Assembly (NCBI RefSeq): GCF_031200575.1
Contig: NZ_CP133597.1
Coordinates: 1,612,001 to 1,676,000 of the forward strand
Direction: 5' to 3'
Length of the DNA: 64,000 nucleotides
Origin: Ferroplasma sp.
GTDB lineage: Archaea; Thermoplasmatota; Thermoplasmata; Thermoplasmatales; Thermoplasmataceae
Made by a program: the position numbers and the translations under genes. The notes under the pieces were generated by a model. That model worked only from the letters and a program-made list of their open reading frames with translations, was not told where the DNA came from and ran no database searches. How positions within the stretch are numbered: position 1 is the first letter of the stretch; every line of letters begins with the position of its first letter. Below are positions 18,849 through 28,117 of this stretch, one piece after another.

Positions 18849-19625
18849 ATGATCCAGAAATATAGCAATGGTAAGCCAACCTACAATGATGATTTTGATT
18901 ATATATTGGTATCAAACGTCAAGATAGAGGGTGATAGGCGTGATGCCATTGTTAATTCTGCCTATTCAGCGAATGACGATATTGTATTACTTTTTGGAAA
19001 ACAGGGGCTGCTCACATTCATATATGGAATTCTGATAAAACTGTCACTGTCAGTTAAAAGAGGGAAAATGCTTCCTTTCGGTACAGTTTATTCCAGAAAT
19101 GCCTACGATTATCTTATATCTAAAAATCTGACCCCGGAGCCCGGGAAGAATATGGTTCTTGGAAATGCCATGCTTCTAAAAAACAGAAGTTTTCAGTATA
19201 ATATTGTGAATACCGGCATTATATGCAGGGACACCATAACATTCGGGGATTTCCTTGACCTAACCATAAGAAGGGGAAACATGTTCAAATATGTCCTTGT
19301 GGGCATATCAGGCGTTATAGTGAATGAGGCCATACTTCTAATGCTCCACGGCATCATTGGAAGGGATTTGAGTATTCTGCCGGCCATTGAGATATCCATT
19401 ATCTGGAACTTTATTCTCAACAATAAGTTTACATTCGGCGGGAGGGGACATTTCTATATGAGGCTGGCAAAATACAATGCATTTAACCTTATAGGCTTCG
19501 GTGCAAACCTGGGAGTTTACTATTCTGCACTGTTCTATAAAACTAATATATATGTTGCTGATTTTCTTGGCATACTGGTTGCATTTATAATTACTTATAC
19601 AACGGCTACTCTTATAGTGTGGTAA
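18849..19625 (+). CDS. GtrA-like membrane protein with shortened N-terminal glycosyltransferase-like part
   Basis: A 258-residue protein. Residues about 145-258 form a four-helix GtrA domain (FKYVLVGISGVIVNEAIL... then IWNFILNNKFTFG), a family that carries polyprenyl-phosphate sugars across the membrane. In many archaea this domain is fused to a full glycosyltransferase-2 (dolichol-phosphate sugar synthase) domain of about 220 residues; here only about 140 residues precede it. They hold no clear DxD nucleotide-sugar motif, only weak similarity in the GNAMLLKNRSF segment. The N-terminal part may thus be degenerate or a different fold. The stop is one base before the next gene, so both are an operon. 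Role in surface glycosylation is inferred. Confidence 0.65.
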   Translation: MIQKYSNGKPTYNDDFDYILVSNVKIEGDRRDAIVNSAYSANDDIVLLFGKQGLLTFIYGILIKLSLSVKRGKMLPFGTVYSRNAYDYLISKNLTPEPGKNMVLGNAMLLKNRSFQYNIVNTGIICRDTITFGDFLDLTIRRGNMFKYVLVGISGVIVNEAILLMLHGIIGRDLSILPAIEISIIWNFILNNKFTFGGRGHFYMRLAKYNAFNLIGFGANLGVYYSALFYKTNIYVADFLGILVAFIITYTTATLIVW

Positions 19626-19626
19626 C

Positions 19627-21474
19627 ATGGAAAAATATGGGGAGGAGAGGCTTCAGCGGATAATATTAAACGAAACTGCCACTATCCTTATTCTCTGCGC
19701 ATTTGTTTCTTTCGGGCTTTTCGGTTATTTGAACATATACGCTATAATCCTTGAAACATTTCTGCTGCTGGTTTCTGTGCTAATTCTGGCTGTATCAAAT
19801 TTGAACGGACATATAAAATCACGGATCCTGTACCAGCAAGCATTCCTTTACTCTGTAATGATCCTCGTCGACCTTGCCATCGCCATGGCCATTCCTGGCA
19901 CAGCCATGAAAATAATACTTGAAGCTCTGGCCACAGCATCATTACTGTTCGTGTCGTATGAATTTTACAAGAACCCTACAATGTATGATTTCCTTAAGGA
20001 TAGGGCACCCATCGTCAGGCCAGTTTACATCATAATCGCAGTAGCATTCCTTATAGCAGTATCGGCAATTTCTGTAATATTTGTATTTGAACCTACAGAT
20101 GAATTCCTTATAGACCTATATTCTGCCATGAAGTTTCTACATGGATTTAATCCCTATAATCCTGCGGTAACAGAAGGGGTTTTTTCATATTTTAAAACGT
20201 TTAACCTTGACCTGAACGTGACCCCAACAATGTCGGGAAAGGATATTACACTGCAGGGATATCCGGCACTGGCATTTCTGATCTACATACCATATGTCTA
20301 CATTGGAAAGTTTGCAAATATAATAATATCTATAATATCCTTTATACCATTTATACTTGTATACCTAAAATTCAGGGATAAAAATATAGCACTTTATGCC
20401 ATGCTCTCCATTTTACTTAATGTTATATTCCTTTACAGTGCGGCATTCTCACTGATAGGGCTTGTATGGGTTGTGTTCCTCATGGCTTCATATTACCTGA
20501 GGCAAAAGCCGGTTTACTCCGGACTGTTCTTCGGGCTATCCCTGTCGGCAAAGCAGTTTCCTGCATTCATGTTTCCATTCATGTTTTACATGATTTACCG
20601 TGAGAATGGACTGAAAGAGGCGGTAAAGTGGACAGTTTCAGCATTTATCCTTTTCATGACCATAAATGGCTATTTCATTGCAAGGTCTCCTGTACTGTAT
20701 TTCAGGGACATAATGTCATCTGAAACCATGGGATTGATTGGTATAGGATTCGGCCCCTCACAGCTATCTTTCCTGAACCTTATACATATACCACCTGATT
20801 TTTTTACGGCACTCCTGATTACTTCATTTCTGTTTCTTCTTTCAATGTACATTGTGCATTATGATACGCTGAAATTCACATTATTTGTTTTTCCTCTATT
20901 TATTATGATATTCAACTACAGGCTACTTATAACATATGTGGCATTCTGGCCCATAATATCGGTGATCTCCATAGAGGATATTGACTATAAGAGAAAGCTT
21001 AGGATCGATAAAAGGGCGTTGAAGCGTTATGCAGTGTATGCAGTAGCAGTTTTGATAGCTGTCATGGTTATAGGCGCCTATTATAATTCCACAGCACATG
21101 ATCCTGTAAGGATAGATTCGGTGCATATGGTTTTAAACCATGGAAATGCCAGCGGGATCATGGTTAACGTAACATATACCGGTAGTGCACCGGAGGCCCT
21201 GTATTTCAGGGGGATAATCAACGAAACAAATTACAATGGCCTGCTGTTCAATTACTCTGGGAATGTTATTAATAATGGAAAATCAACAATAATGCTTTAT
21301 CCTGTCCGAGGTGAGGTTATACCGGATAATACAACCCTGGATTTAATTGCCTATAATGGCACTATACAGGGTTCAGCTGCATATAGGGTAACGAACTGGA
21401 ATGTCACAGCTTACCATGATTTGCTATATAATCCTCCGCAAAATAGGTTATCACTAAGTCAGAGCCTGCCCTGA
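19627..21474 (+). CDS. Polytopic membrane glycosyltransferase-like protein (GT-C type)
   Basis: A 615-residue protein with about 11-13 membrane helices up to residue 480 and a C-terminal non-membrane beta-rich part (residues 490-615, extracellular by prediction, with several Asn-x-Ser/Thr sites). The first large outer loop, after helix 4, has PTDEFLIDLYSAMKFLHGFNPYNPAV. This acidic plus Asn-Pro-Tyr pattern is typical of GT-C lipid-linked sugar transferases such as DUF2029/mannosyltransferase relatives. It follows the GtrA-like gene by one base. Together they probably add sugars to surface glycans or lipids. Its last 71 bases overlap the convergent hemB gene, an unusually large convergent overlap. 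Confidence 0.7.
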   Translation: MEKYGEERLQRIILNETATILILCAFVSFGLFGYLNIYAIILETFLLLVSVLILAVSNLNGHIKSRILYQQAFLYSVMILVDLAIAMAIPGTAMKIILEALATASLLFVSYEFYKNPTMYDFLKDRAPIVRPVYIIIAVAFLIAVSAISVIFVFEPTDEFLIDLYSAMKFLHGFNPYNPAVTEGVFSYFKTFNLDLNVTPTMSGKDITLQGYPALAFLIYIPYVYIGKFANIIISIISFIPFILVYLKFRDKNIALYAMLSILLNVIFLYSAAFSLIGLVWVVFLMASYYLRQKPVYSGLFFGLSLSAKQFPAFMFPFMFYMIYRENGLKEAVKWTVSAFILFMTINGYFIARSPVLYFRDIMSSETMGLIGIGFGPSQLSFLNLIHIPPDFFTALLITSFLFLLSMYIVHYDTLKFTLFVFPLFIMIFNYRLLITYVAFWPIISVISIEDIDYKRKLRIDKRALKRYAVYAVAVLIAVMVIGAYYNSTAHDPVRIDSVHMVLNHGNASGIMVNVTYTGSAPEALYFRGIINETNYNGLLFNYSGNVINNGKSTIMLYPVRGEVIPDNTTLDLIAYNGTIQGSAAYRVTNWNVTAYHDLLYNPPQNRLSLSQSLP

Positions 21475-22372
21475 ACAGGGATGTAAGTGCCTCCATTGCG
21501 GTATCAGGTGCGAGAAGGCCAGAGGCTATGGCATTCTTGATCATGCTGTATTCTCCGCTTACCATGTATGTTGCAAGTGGCATGTTATAGTATTCCTTTG
21601 CACGGTAAATCATATCAAGATAGAATAATGCAGGCTTTACCATTATAACATCGGCGCCCTCCTGTATATCAAGGTCTATTTCCCTCATGGCCTCATTTCC
21701 GTTATGGTAATCCATCTGGTAGCTCTTCCTGTCCCCGAATTGCGGGGTTGAATCAGCCGCATCCCTGAATGGCCCGTAGAGATTGGATGCAAATTTAGAG
21801 CTGTATGCCATGATCAGTGTATTTACGAAACCTTCCCTATCCAGGGCATCCCTAATGGCACCAACCTGGCCGTCCATCATACCCGAGGGTGCAACCATAT
21901 CAACACCGGCTTCAGCATAGCTTAGAGCCTCCCTGCCATAAATTTCAAGAGTCTTATCGTTATTTACATAGCCGTTTTCTATTACACCGCAGTGGCCCGT
22001 ATCTGTATACTCGCAGAGGCAGAGGTCTGCAATGGTATTCAGGGATGTATTTTTCTTTGCGGATGCTATTGCCCTCTGAACTATGCCGTTCCTATCGTAT
22101 GATGATGTGCCGCATGAGTCTTTTTTCGCCGGTATGCCGAAAATTATAATATTCTTGACGCCAATTTCCTCAAGATGCATTATATATTTTTCATATTCAG
22201 AAATGGAGTACCGGTAAATGCCTGGCATGGATTTAATAGCCGTTTTACTTTTCTCGGTTTCATCAACAAAGACCGGCATTATGAGCTTATCAGGATTTAT
22301 GCTGGTCTCCCGGAACATATTTCTGATATTGCCGTTTAATCTGTATCTTCTTAATCTTTCAACAGGGAACAT
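21404..22372 (-). CDS. hemB: Delta-aminolevulinic acid dehydratase (porphobilinogen synthase)
   Basis: Condenses two 5-aminolevulinate molecules to porphobilinogen in heme synthesis. The 322-residue protein has the zinc-binding cysteines in DLCLCEYTDTGHCGVI, the first catalytic lysine in AYSSKFASNLYGPFRDA and the Schiff-base lysine in VIMVKPALFYLDMI. The RYR...NMFRETSI start and the length are normal. It reads leftward from 22372, 39 bases after queC on the same strand (queC 22412-23131). Heme made here would supply the P450 at 17.6 kb and respiratory cytochromes. Its C-terminal end (ITYFAEDYIANHGKL) is coded by bases also used by the opposite-strand gene. Confidence 0.95.
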   Translation of the reverse strand: MFPVERLRRYRLNGNIRNMFRETSINPDKLIMPVFVDETEKSKTAIKSMPGIYRYSISEYEKYIMHLEEIGVKNIIIFGIPAKKDSCGTSSYDRNGIVQRAIASAKKNTSLNTIADLCLCEYTDTGHCGVIENGYVNNDKTLEIYGREALSYAEAGVDMVAPSGMMDGQVGAIRDALDREGFVNTLIMAYSSKFASNLYGPFRDAADSTPQFGDRKSYQMDYHNGNEAMREIDLDIQEGADVIMVKPALFYLDMIYRAKEYYNMPLATYMVSGEYSMIKNAIASGLLAPDTAMEALTSLFRAGSDLVITYFAEDYIANHGKL

Positions 22373-22411
22373 ATCCCAATTATTATTTCAGGCTAATTAA
22401 ATATTTTCAAT

Positions 22412-23131
22412 TCAAAGTTTTCCATGGGATTTCAGATACTTGAAATAAAAATCCGGGTATTCTTCATATTCTATATCATCAAAATCGCCTGCTTCCATGA
22501 ATCCCTTCAGCCTGAGAATGCATGAATCACATCTGCCACAGGCTTTCTCCCTCCCATTATAGCATGACCATGTCAGTTTATAGGGCACTCCCAGTTTTCT
22601 CCCAAGTTTTACTATATCTGCCTTTGTGAGGTACTGCAATGGCACATTGATCTTAAATCCCTTTTCAATGCCATATTCTGTTCCCAAATTCAGCGTCCTT
22701 TCCATTGCATTATAAAAATCTGGCCTGCAATCGGGGTATCCTGAGTAATCTATGGCGTTTGCGCCTATGAATATGGTGCCTGCCCCTATCACCTCCCCAT
22801 AGGCCGCTGCAAGTGAAATGAATATTGTATTCCTTGCAGGCACATATGTAACGGGTATGCTGCCATCTATTGAATCGATGCCACGCTCCGGGACTTCAAT
22901 ATCGTCTGTGAGGGCCGACCCACCGATCTGCCTGAGGTTTATATTGACCTTCTTTAGTTCAAGGCCGTAATAGCTGCAGATTTTTTCAGAGCTCTGCACT
23001 TCCCTGGCATGCCTCTGGCCATAATCAAAGCTCAATGGAAAAACTCTGTAGCCATGATCTAATGCATAGGCAAGAACCGTGGGCGAATCAAGCCCTCCTG
23101 ATATTAAAACCACTGCTCTTTTATCTTCCAT
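22412..23131 (-). CDS. queC: 7-cyano-7-deazaguanine synthase
   Basis: Makes preQ0 from 7-carboxy-7-deazaguanine with ATP and ammonia; in archaea this is a step toward archaeosine in tRNA. The 239-residue protein has the PP-loop SGGLDSPTVLAYA, the segment SFDYGQRHARE, and the zinc site CGRCDSCILRLKGF near the C-terminus (with another Cys in WSCYNG). All expected motifs are intact. It lies between the dehydrogenase gene upstream and hemB downstream on the same strand, with short spacers (22 and 39 bases). Confidence 0.95.
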   Translation of the reverse strand: MEDKRAVVLISGGLDSPTVLAYALDHGYRVFPLSFDYGQRHAREVQSSEKICSYYGLELKKVNINLRQIGGSALTDDIEVPERGIDSIDGSIPVTYVPARNTIFISLAAAYGEVIGAGTIFIGANAIDYSGYPDCRPDFYNAMERTLNLGTEYGIEKGFKINVPLQYLTKADIVKLGRKLGVPYKLTWSCYNGREKACGRCDSCILRLKGFMEAGDFDDIEYEEYPDFYFKYLKSHGKL

Positions 23132-23153
23132 GGTACCCTATGTTTATGTAATA

Positions 23154-24089
23154 TTATAATTTATAGAGAGGCTTTTTTCCATTCAGCACATTAAAGAGGT
23201 TTGTTACAGCTGTTTCTGCCATTTTCTCCCTGGTTTCATATGTTGCACTGCCCAGATGCGGGGTCATCACAACATTTTCCATTGATGCCAGGGGATTCCC
23301 GCTGTCAACCGGCTCATTCTCGAATACATCCAGTGCAGCACCCCTGATAATATGGTTTTCCAGGGCCCTTACAAGGTCATCCTCATTGACTACTTTGCCC
23401 CTTGTGCCGTTTACCAGAAATGCTGATTTCTTCATTTTTGATATTCTTTCGTAGTTCATGAAATGGAAGGTTTCACCGTTGAGGTCCAGGGCAATCACCA
23501 CAAAATCTGATTCAGAAAGGAGGTAATCGAGATCAACATATTCTGCATCTACGTTATGTATAGACCTGCTGTAATAGATGGCTTTCATATCAAATCCCTT
23601 AGATCTTTTCAGCACGGCATTTCCTATGCGGCCCATGCCTATTATCCCCAGGGTTTTCCCGTGAACCTCGGATCCCAGCATGAATCCTGGCTTCCATCCA
23701 GATTTCCACCCATCATGGCGTATCAGGCTATCCCCTGCGACAATGTTCCTGGCAGCTGCCAGCATTATTCCAAATATCAGGTCAGCAGTTGCCTCGGTGA
23801 GTACTTCCGGGGTGTATGTTACAGTGATTCCTCTGGATTTAGCGTATTCAACATCTATATGGTCATATCCAACGCTGTAGGTGCTTATTACCTTTAATCT
23901 GGATGCACAGTCAATTATCTCCCTGTCGATTTTCTCATTAAGCGTTACCAGGATGCCATCTGCATCCACTATGTTTGATAGGATCCACTGCCTCATATCC
24001 CCCTTGCCAGGAAAAATATGTATATCGAAATTTTCATGGCCATCAAGGTAATTTCCTGGAAGCTGCCTGGTAACAAGAATCTTCATCAT
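23154..24089 (-). CDS. D-2-hydroxyacid dehydrogenase (NAD-dependent)
   Basis: A 311-residue member of the D-isomer-specific 2-hydroxyacid dehydrogenase family (glyoxylate/hydroxypyruvate reductases, phosphoglycerate dehydrogenase relatives). The Rossmann motif is GIIGMGRIGNAVLKRS, the catalytic Arg is in LVNGTRGKVV, Glu in FENEPV and His in MTPHLGSAT. It has no C-terminal ACT domain, so it is more like glyoxylate reductase than SerA. A broad substrate such as glyoxylate or hydroxypyruvate is inferred. The ATG at 24089 overlaps an upstream frame of the divergent DedA gene; see that entry for why the DedA start is placed later. Confidence 0.88.
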   Translation of the reverse strand: MMKILVTRQLPGNYLDGHENFDIHIFPGKGDMRQWILSNIVDADGILVTLNEKIDREIIDCASRLKVISTYSVGYDHIDVEYAKSRGITVTYTPEVLTEATADLIFGIMLAAARNIVAGDSLIRHDGWKSGWKPGFMLGSEVHGKTLGIIGMGRIGNAVLKRSKGFDMKAIYYSRSIHNVDAEYVDLDYLLSESDFVVIALDLNGETFHFMNYERISKMKKSAFLVNGTRGKVVNEDDLVRALENHIIRGAALDVFENEPVDSGNPLASMENVVMTPHLGSATYETREKMAETAVTNLFNVLNGKKPLYKL

Positions 24090-24138
24090 GGATAATTATT
24101 ATAATTTGGCTAAAGAATTTTTCCCATTGACCGTAAGT

Positions 24139-24152
24139 ATTAATTATATATA
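24139..24152 (+). promoter_or_regulatory. TATA-like promoter of the DedA gene
   Basis: An AT run containing AATTATATATATT lies about 25 bases before the ATG at 24172, the spacing expected for an archaeal TATA box of a leaderless transcript. It lies inside the frame that a start at 24088 would translate, which argues for the later start. Confidence 0.45.
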
Positions 24153-24171
24153 TTTCATGGGGTTAATTGAC

Positions 24172-24837
24172 ATGAGCGTAATTACTTCCATTACAGTTAG
24201 TTTAATAAAATTCGTAGAGGTCCTTATTATTAAACTTGGCTTTGCCGGTGTATTTTTCCTGATGCTGCTGGAGGGTATGCTCCTGCCCATTCCTTCTGAG
24301 GTTGTAATGACCTTTTCCGGTTATCTTGCATTTTATGGCCTCATGGATCCTCTGGGTCCATATCCATCAGTATTAATCCTGCTGCTTGCCGGGTCTGTGG
24401 GAGATCTTGTGGGTGCCTGGATTGCCTATGCTATAGGCAAGTACGGAGGTGACCCCTTCATAATACACTATGGAAAATACTTCTTCCTGAAGAGCGATAC
24501 AATAGAGAGGACAAAGGCATGGTTCAGCAGATATGGAGACCTTTCTGTATTTACAACCAGGTTCCTGCCAGTATTCAGGACGTTTATTTCTATTCCTGCT
24601 GGAATAGCCACAATGGATTTCAAAAAATTTTCCATTTACACTCTTACAGGTGATTTGATTTACAACGCTGTACTGATTTATCTGGGCATACTTTTCGGGT
24701 CTCACTGGGAACTGCTCCTTAAGTATTTTGATGAATACTCCTATGTAGGCATAGCTGCCTTTGTTGTTGTTATAGTATACCTGGTTGTAAAGGTAATGAA
24801 CTCCAGAAAAAAACGTAATATACCTTTAAACAAATAA
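24172..24837 (+). CDS. DedA-family (SNARE-associated/VTT) membrane protein
   Basis: A membrane protein of the DedA/VTT superfamily, known as lipid scramblases or flippases (for example undecaprenyl-phosphate recycling in bacteria). Conserved blocks: FFLMLLEGMLLPIPSEVVM, GDLVGAWIAYAIGKYGG, FTTRFLPVFRTFISIPAGI and FSIYTLTGDLIYN. I place the start at the ATG at 24172 (MSVITSITVSL) because of the TATA box at 24139-24152. ATG codons at 24157 and 24088 are in frame too, but the latter would overlap the divergent dehydrogenase start. It is followed 30 bases later by an MFS gene on the same strand. Confidence 0.85.
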   Translation: MSVITSITVSLIKFVEVLIIKLGFAGVFFLMLLEGMLLPIPSEVVMTFSGYLAFYGLMDPLGPYPSVLILLLAGSVGDLVGAWIAYAIGKYGGDPFIIHYGKYFFLKSDTIERTKAWFSRYGDLSVFTTRFLPVFRTFISIPAGIATMDFKKFSIYTLTGDLIYNAVLIYLGILFGSHWELLLKYFDEYSYVGIAAFVVVIVYLVVKVMNSRKKRNIPLNK

Positions 24838-24867
24838 ATAATATACTAATAAAGAATATAGTTAATT

Positions 24868-26097
24868 ATGTTTTCTGATTCTCCTGAAGAAGTAAACAAA
24901 TCGTTTAAATACCTCATTATTTCAAGAGCCACCAGGAGTTCAGCCCTGATATTCGTTACACTGGCATTACCTCTTTACCTTCATTTTCTCCACTTTTCTG
25001 CCATATTCATTGGGCTTCTTTATATACCTATAACACTGTTCAACGTCTTCCTTACACTTATTCTTGGGAGACTTGGAGACAAAATAGGCTATTCAAGAAT
25101 ATTATTCCTTGGAGAGATATTTCCTGTTGTAGGCATGCTGTTGATTACAGTATCCACAAATATATACTTTATTGGAACAGGTGCAGTAATAGCCGGGATA
25201 ACCGGAGGGGCAGGCGGTATGCGTGGTGCCTTTTCACCGGGGATGACAGCATTCGTGGCAAATAATTACGGTGCTGAAAAGAACAGGGTAGGCAGGCTTT
25301 CCCTTTTACTGGCGACGGCCTCGGCATTTTCAATATTCGGAGGCATATTCCTGAGCTCGTATGAATACATAGAGAACATAATAGGCGTTATTATGTTCTA
25401 CCGCACATTTTTCTTTGTTTCTTTTATACTTGTACTCGCATCCCTTGTGTCATTATCAAGGCTCAAAGAATACAGAAGGCCGAAAAAAACAACAAGGGTT
25501 ATGAAAAAACAGAGTTTCTGGTTCCTTATGAGGATTATTTTACCAAACAGCATCAACGCGGCTGCAATCGGGATATCAATGCCACTGCTTCCACTGCTGT
25601 TTGAGCTTAAATACCATGTGGACCCCAGCATGATCGGGTATGTATATACGGTAGGGTATGCTGTGACCGCAATAGGGTCTTATGTATCGGGAAAATACAT
25701 AAACGGCAGGTTTGATTCCCTGAAAATAGCATCCATAGCACATATATTGCAGGGAGCACTTTTCATTGTCATTGCATTTACACCATTATTCTTCCTTGCT
25801 GGAATAATTTACGTGGGAAGGATGGGTATTGCCGGCATTGGGTCGCCAATGAGGGGTGCGATCAATGTTCGTGGAATTGACAAGGAGGATTATGGCACTT
25901 CAACTGCCGTACAGGGGGTATCAGGCAGGGCATCGCAGCTCACAAGTGGTGCATCCGGTTATCTGATGGATTTAAATTTCGCCTTCCCACTATTGATTGG
26001 AGGGTCGTTGCAGGCTATAGGTGGGGTACTTTATTACACCATGATAAAATCATGGCGCCCCGATAAGTATAATAATGCTGGAAAAGCAAAGGCGTGA
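24868..26097 (+). CDS. MFS transporter (first of tandem pair)
   Basis: A 409-residue, 12-helix major facilitator. The loop after helix 2 reads ILGRLGDKIGYSRIL, matching the family motif Gly-x-Leu-x-Asp-x-x-Gly. Other hallmarks are GGAGGMRGAFSPGMTAF in helix 4-5 and a charged central loop (SRLKEYRRPKKTTRVMKKQ). The following gene is another MFS member one base away; both are 24-27% alike by eye only in the general pattern, so they could be an old tandem duplication or two half-partners. Substrates unknown. Confidence 0.8.
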   Translation: MFSDSPEEVNKSFKYLIISRATRSSALIFVTLALPLYLHFLHFSAIFIGLLYIPITLFNVFLTLILGRLGDKIGYSRILFLGEIFPVVGMLLITVSTNIYFIGTGAVIAGITGGAGGMRGAFSPGMTAFVANNYGAEKNRVGRLSLLLATASAFSIFGGIFLSSYEYIENIIGVIMFYRTFFFVSFILVLASLVSLSRLKEYRRPKKTTRVMKKQSFWFLMRIILPNSINAAAIGISMPLLPLLFELKYHVDPSMIGYVYTVGYAVTAIGSYVSGKYINGRFDSLKIASIAHILQGALFIVIAFTPLFFLAGIIYVGRMGIAGIGSPMRGAINVRGIDKEDYGTSTAVQGVSGRASQLTSGASGYLMDLNFAFPLLIGGSLQAIGGVLYYTMIKSWRPDKYNNAGKAKA

Positions 26098-26098
26098 A

Positions 26099-27331
26099 AT
26101 GGATAGCATAGATAGGAGAGTCTGGTACCTGGGATTTACGCGTCTTATAAGGGCATCTGGAAGGGTATCCACATTTATATTTCTGCCACTGATTTTTGTG
26201 TTCATCTACCATATATCATTCCTGGAAACTGGTATAGTGCTGGGCATTGCAATACTGGTAATGTCCATAGTCCAGTATTATTCAGGCATACTAACCGACA
26301 GGGTAGGCAGGCGCGTATTCTTAATACTTATACCAATACCGGCAGGATTGCTATACATAGCCATGTATTTCACCGTACTCTACAGAATGCCGGCAATCCT
26401 GTTGATTCTGCTATTTTATTCTACCATCATAGTAAATGCATTGCAATATCCAGCAATACAGGCATCCATAGCTGATGTTACATCCCTGAGCCAGAGGCTA
26501 TCAGGATATACCATTATAAGGGTTCTTGCAAATGCCGGTGCAGCCATTGGGCCTATACTGGGAGCCATTCTATCTGTTTACGGATTCCAGTACATATTCC
26601 TGCTGGCCGGAATCAGCACTTTCATAGAAATAGGCATACTTTATTTCAATGTAAGGGAAACATACTTTCCATCTAAGGCACTTTACCTTACAAAATCAGA
26701 CATAAAACTTGCCTATAAAGATAGATTCTTCATAGTTTTCATTGTTATAGGCATACTTATGGCATTCATGCTCAGGCAGAGAGGTGCATCACTGACATTA
26801 TACGCATTTGATTTTGAGGGGCTTCCCATTCTCTATTTAGCTTATATATACTCCCTGAATGGAATACTTGTTGTGCTGCTGCAGTATCCCATATTCAAGG
26901 TAATGAATAAGTCATCAAATCCTGTCCTGTTCAGGTCATTCGGGATGATATTTTACTTCCTCGGCTTTATTGTATTGATGTTTTCAAAGGACATATTGTA
27001 TTTCCTGATTTCCATGGGAATCATGACAATCGGAGAGGATTTTGTTGCTCCCACAACACAGACCATAATCACGTCCATAGCCCCGGGGAATATGAAAGGA
27101 ACATACATAGGAATTTACAATCTATTCATTAGTGCCGGGTCATTCTCCGGGTCCATAGTAGGGCTTTATATGTTATCCTACTATGAAAACCAGACCGCCA
27201 TATTCTGGCTCATAATTGCACTGGGCAGCTTTGTGGTGGGCATACTTTATTTTGCCATTAATGGATCATTTCTGAAGAGAATGAACATTCAGGCAGCAAA
27301 GAAGCCATTAAGAAAAACCGCTGCAAAATAA
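26099..27331 (+). CDS. MFS transporter (second of tandem pair)
   Basis: A major facilitator of 410 residues from the ATG at 26099, which directly follows the stop of the previous gene (26095-26097); an ATG at 26075 is also in frame but would overlap the upstream gene by 23 bases. The motif YSGILTDRVGRRVFL between helices 2 and 3 is a good copy of the family signature (Gly-x3-Asp-Arg-x-Gly-Arg-Arg). The C-terminal tail is basic (KRMNIQAAKKPLRKTAAK). It probably shares a transcript with the gene before it. Drug or metabolite export is typical for this group; nothing more specific can be said. Confidence 0.8.
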   Translation: MDSIDRRVWYLGFTRLIRASGRVSTFIFLPLIFVFIYHISFLETGIVLGIAILVMSIVQYYSGILTDRVGRRVFLILIPIPAGLLYIAMYFTVLYRMPAILLILLFYSTIIVNALQYPAIQASIADVTSLSQRLSGYTIIRVLANAGAAIGPILGAILSVYGFQYIFLLAGISTFIEIGILYFNVRETYFPSKALYLTKSDIKLAYKDRFFIVFIVIGILMAFMLRQRGASLTLYAFDFEGLPILYLAYIYSLNGILVVLLQYPIFKVMNKSSNPVLFRSFGMIFYFLGFIVLMFSKDILYFLISMGIMTIGEDFVAPTTQTIITSIAPGNMKGTYIGIYNLFISAGSFSGSIVGLYMLSYYENQTAIFWLIIALGSFVVGILYFAINGSFLKRMNIQAAKKPLRKTAAK

Positions 27332-27359
27332 TATTGTATAAGAAATATATAAATTATAA

Positions 27360-27959
27360 TCAGGAGAATATAGATTTTATTTTGTCATCAAGATTTATTG
27401 CACCCAGGCATAGAACCCTTAGTGGTTCCTTCCCTATTACTGTCATTGACGCATTTTTTATTGCCATGCCGAAACTATCCGCCTCTGAAAATCCAAGATA
27501 GTATGAGGCTATTGCCCGGATAGGATCGGAATGTGACACAAATATGTACCTTCCACGGTTATCATCCATGCATCCCTTCACACGTTTCCACAGGTGTTCC
27601 CAGGGCTCCATTTCCAGATTGTCCCTCATCTTACCGGTTATATGGGAATTCGGGTACAGCTCATCCTGAAATTCGGTAATGCGGTGGCCGTTTGCCTTTC
27701 CCAGATATACCTCTCTCAGGCGGTCGTCTATCTTTATGCTCAAGCCGGTATAATTGGATATTATGGTGGCAGTATCATAGGCCCTCTTTATAGGACTGCT
27801 TACTATACCGTCGAATTTAAGGCCACGCAGTTGCATTGCTGTCCTTTCAACCTGCTTTTTACCCTGATCTGTAAGAGAATTGTTTTCAGTATCGTCAGAC
27901 AGTAGTTTTGCAACATTAATATCGCTTTCACCATGCCTGATGAATATGTAAGCTTTCAT
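27360..27959 (-). CDS. Histidine phosphatase (phosphoglycerate mutase-like)
   Basis: A 199-residue protein of the histidine phosphatase superfamily. The phospho-acceptor motif is FIRHGESDIN at residues 6-15, with the second Arg in VSSPIKRAYDTA, catalytic Glu near LREVYLGKANG and the second His in FVSHSDPIRAIAS. This set fits cofactor-dependent phosphoglycerate mutase, alpha-ribazole phosphatase (CobC) or broad phosphatases. No cobalamin gene is near, so a general sugar-phosphate phosphatase is more likely. It converges with the MFS gene upstream on the plus strand. Confidence 0.85.
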   Translation of the reverse strand: MKAYIFIRHGESDINVAKLLSDDTENNSLTDQGKKQVERTAMQLRGLKFDGIVSSPIKRAYDTATIISNYTGLSIKIDDRLREVYLGKANGHRITEFQDELYPNSHITGKMRDNLEMEPWEHLWKRVKGCMDDNRGRYIFVSHSDPIRAIASYYLGFSEADSFGMAIKNASMTVIGKEPLRVLCLGAINLDDKIKSIFS

Positions 27960-28117
27960 GGATAGTGATAAAACTGCCCTTAATAAATTTGTATATTATT
28001 AGGATTGCAACATGGTTATACTGACATAATTTGATGGTGCATCCATGGTATGCAACCATACTTGCCATATTATGAAAGGCACAGAAAACTATAATAGAAT
28101 ATAACAATTGCTGTACT

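Noticed and set aside
24088-24171. Start of the DedA gene at 24088.
   Set aside because: It would overlap the divergent dehydrogenase start and place the TATA box inside the coding region; the ATG at 24172 fits better.
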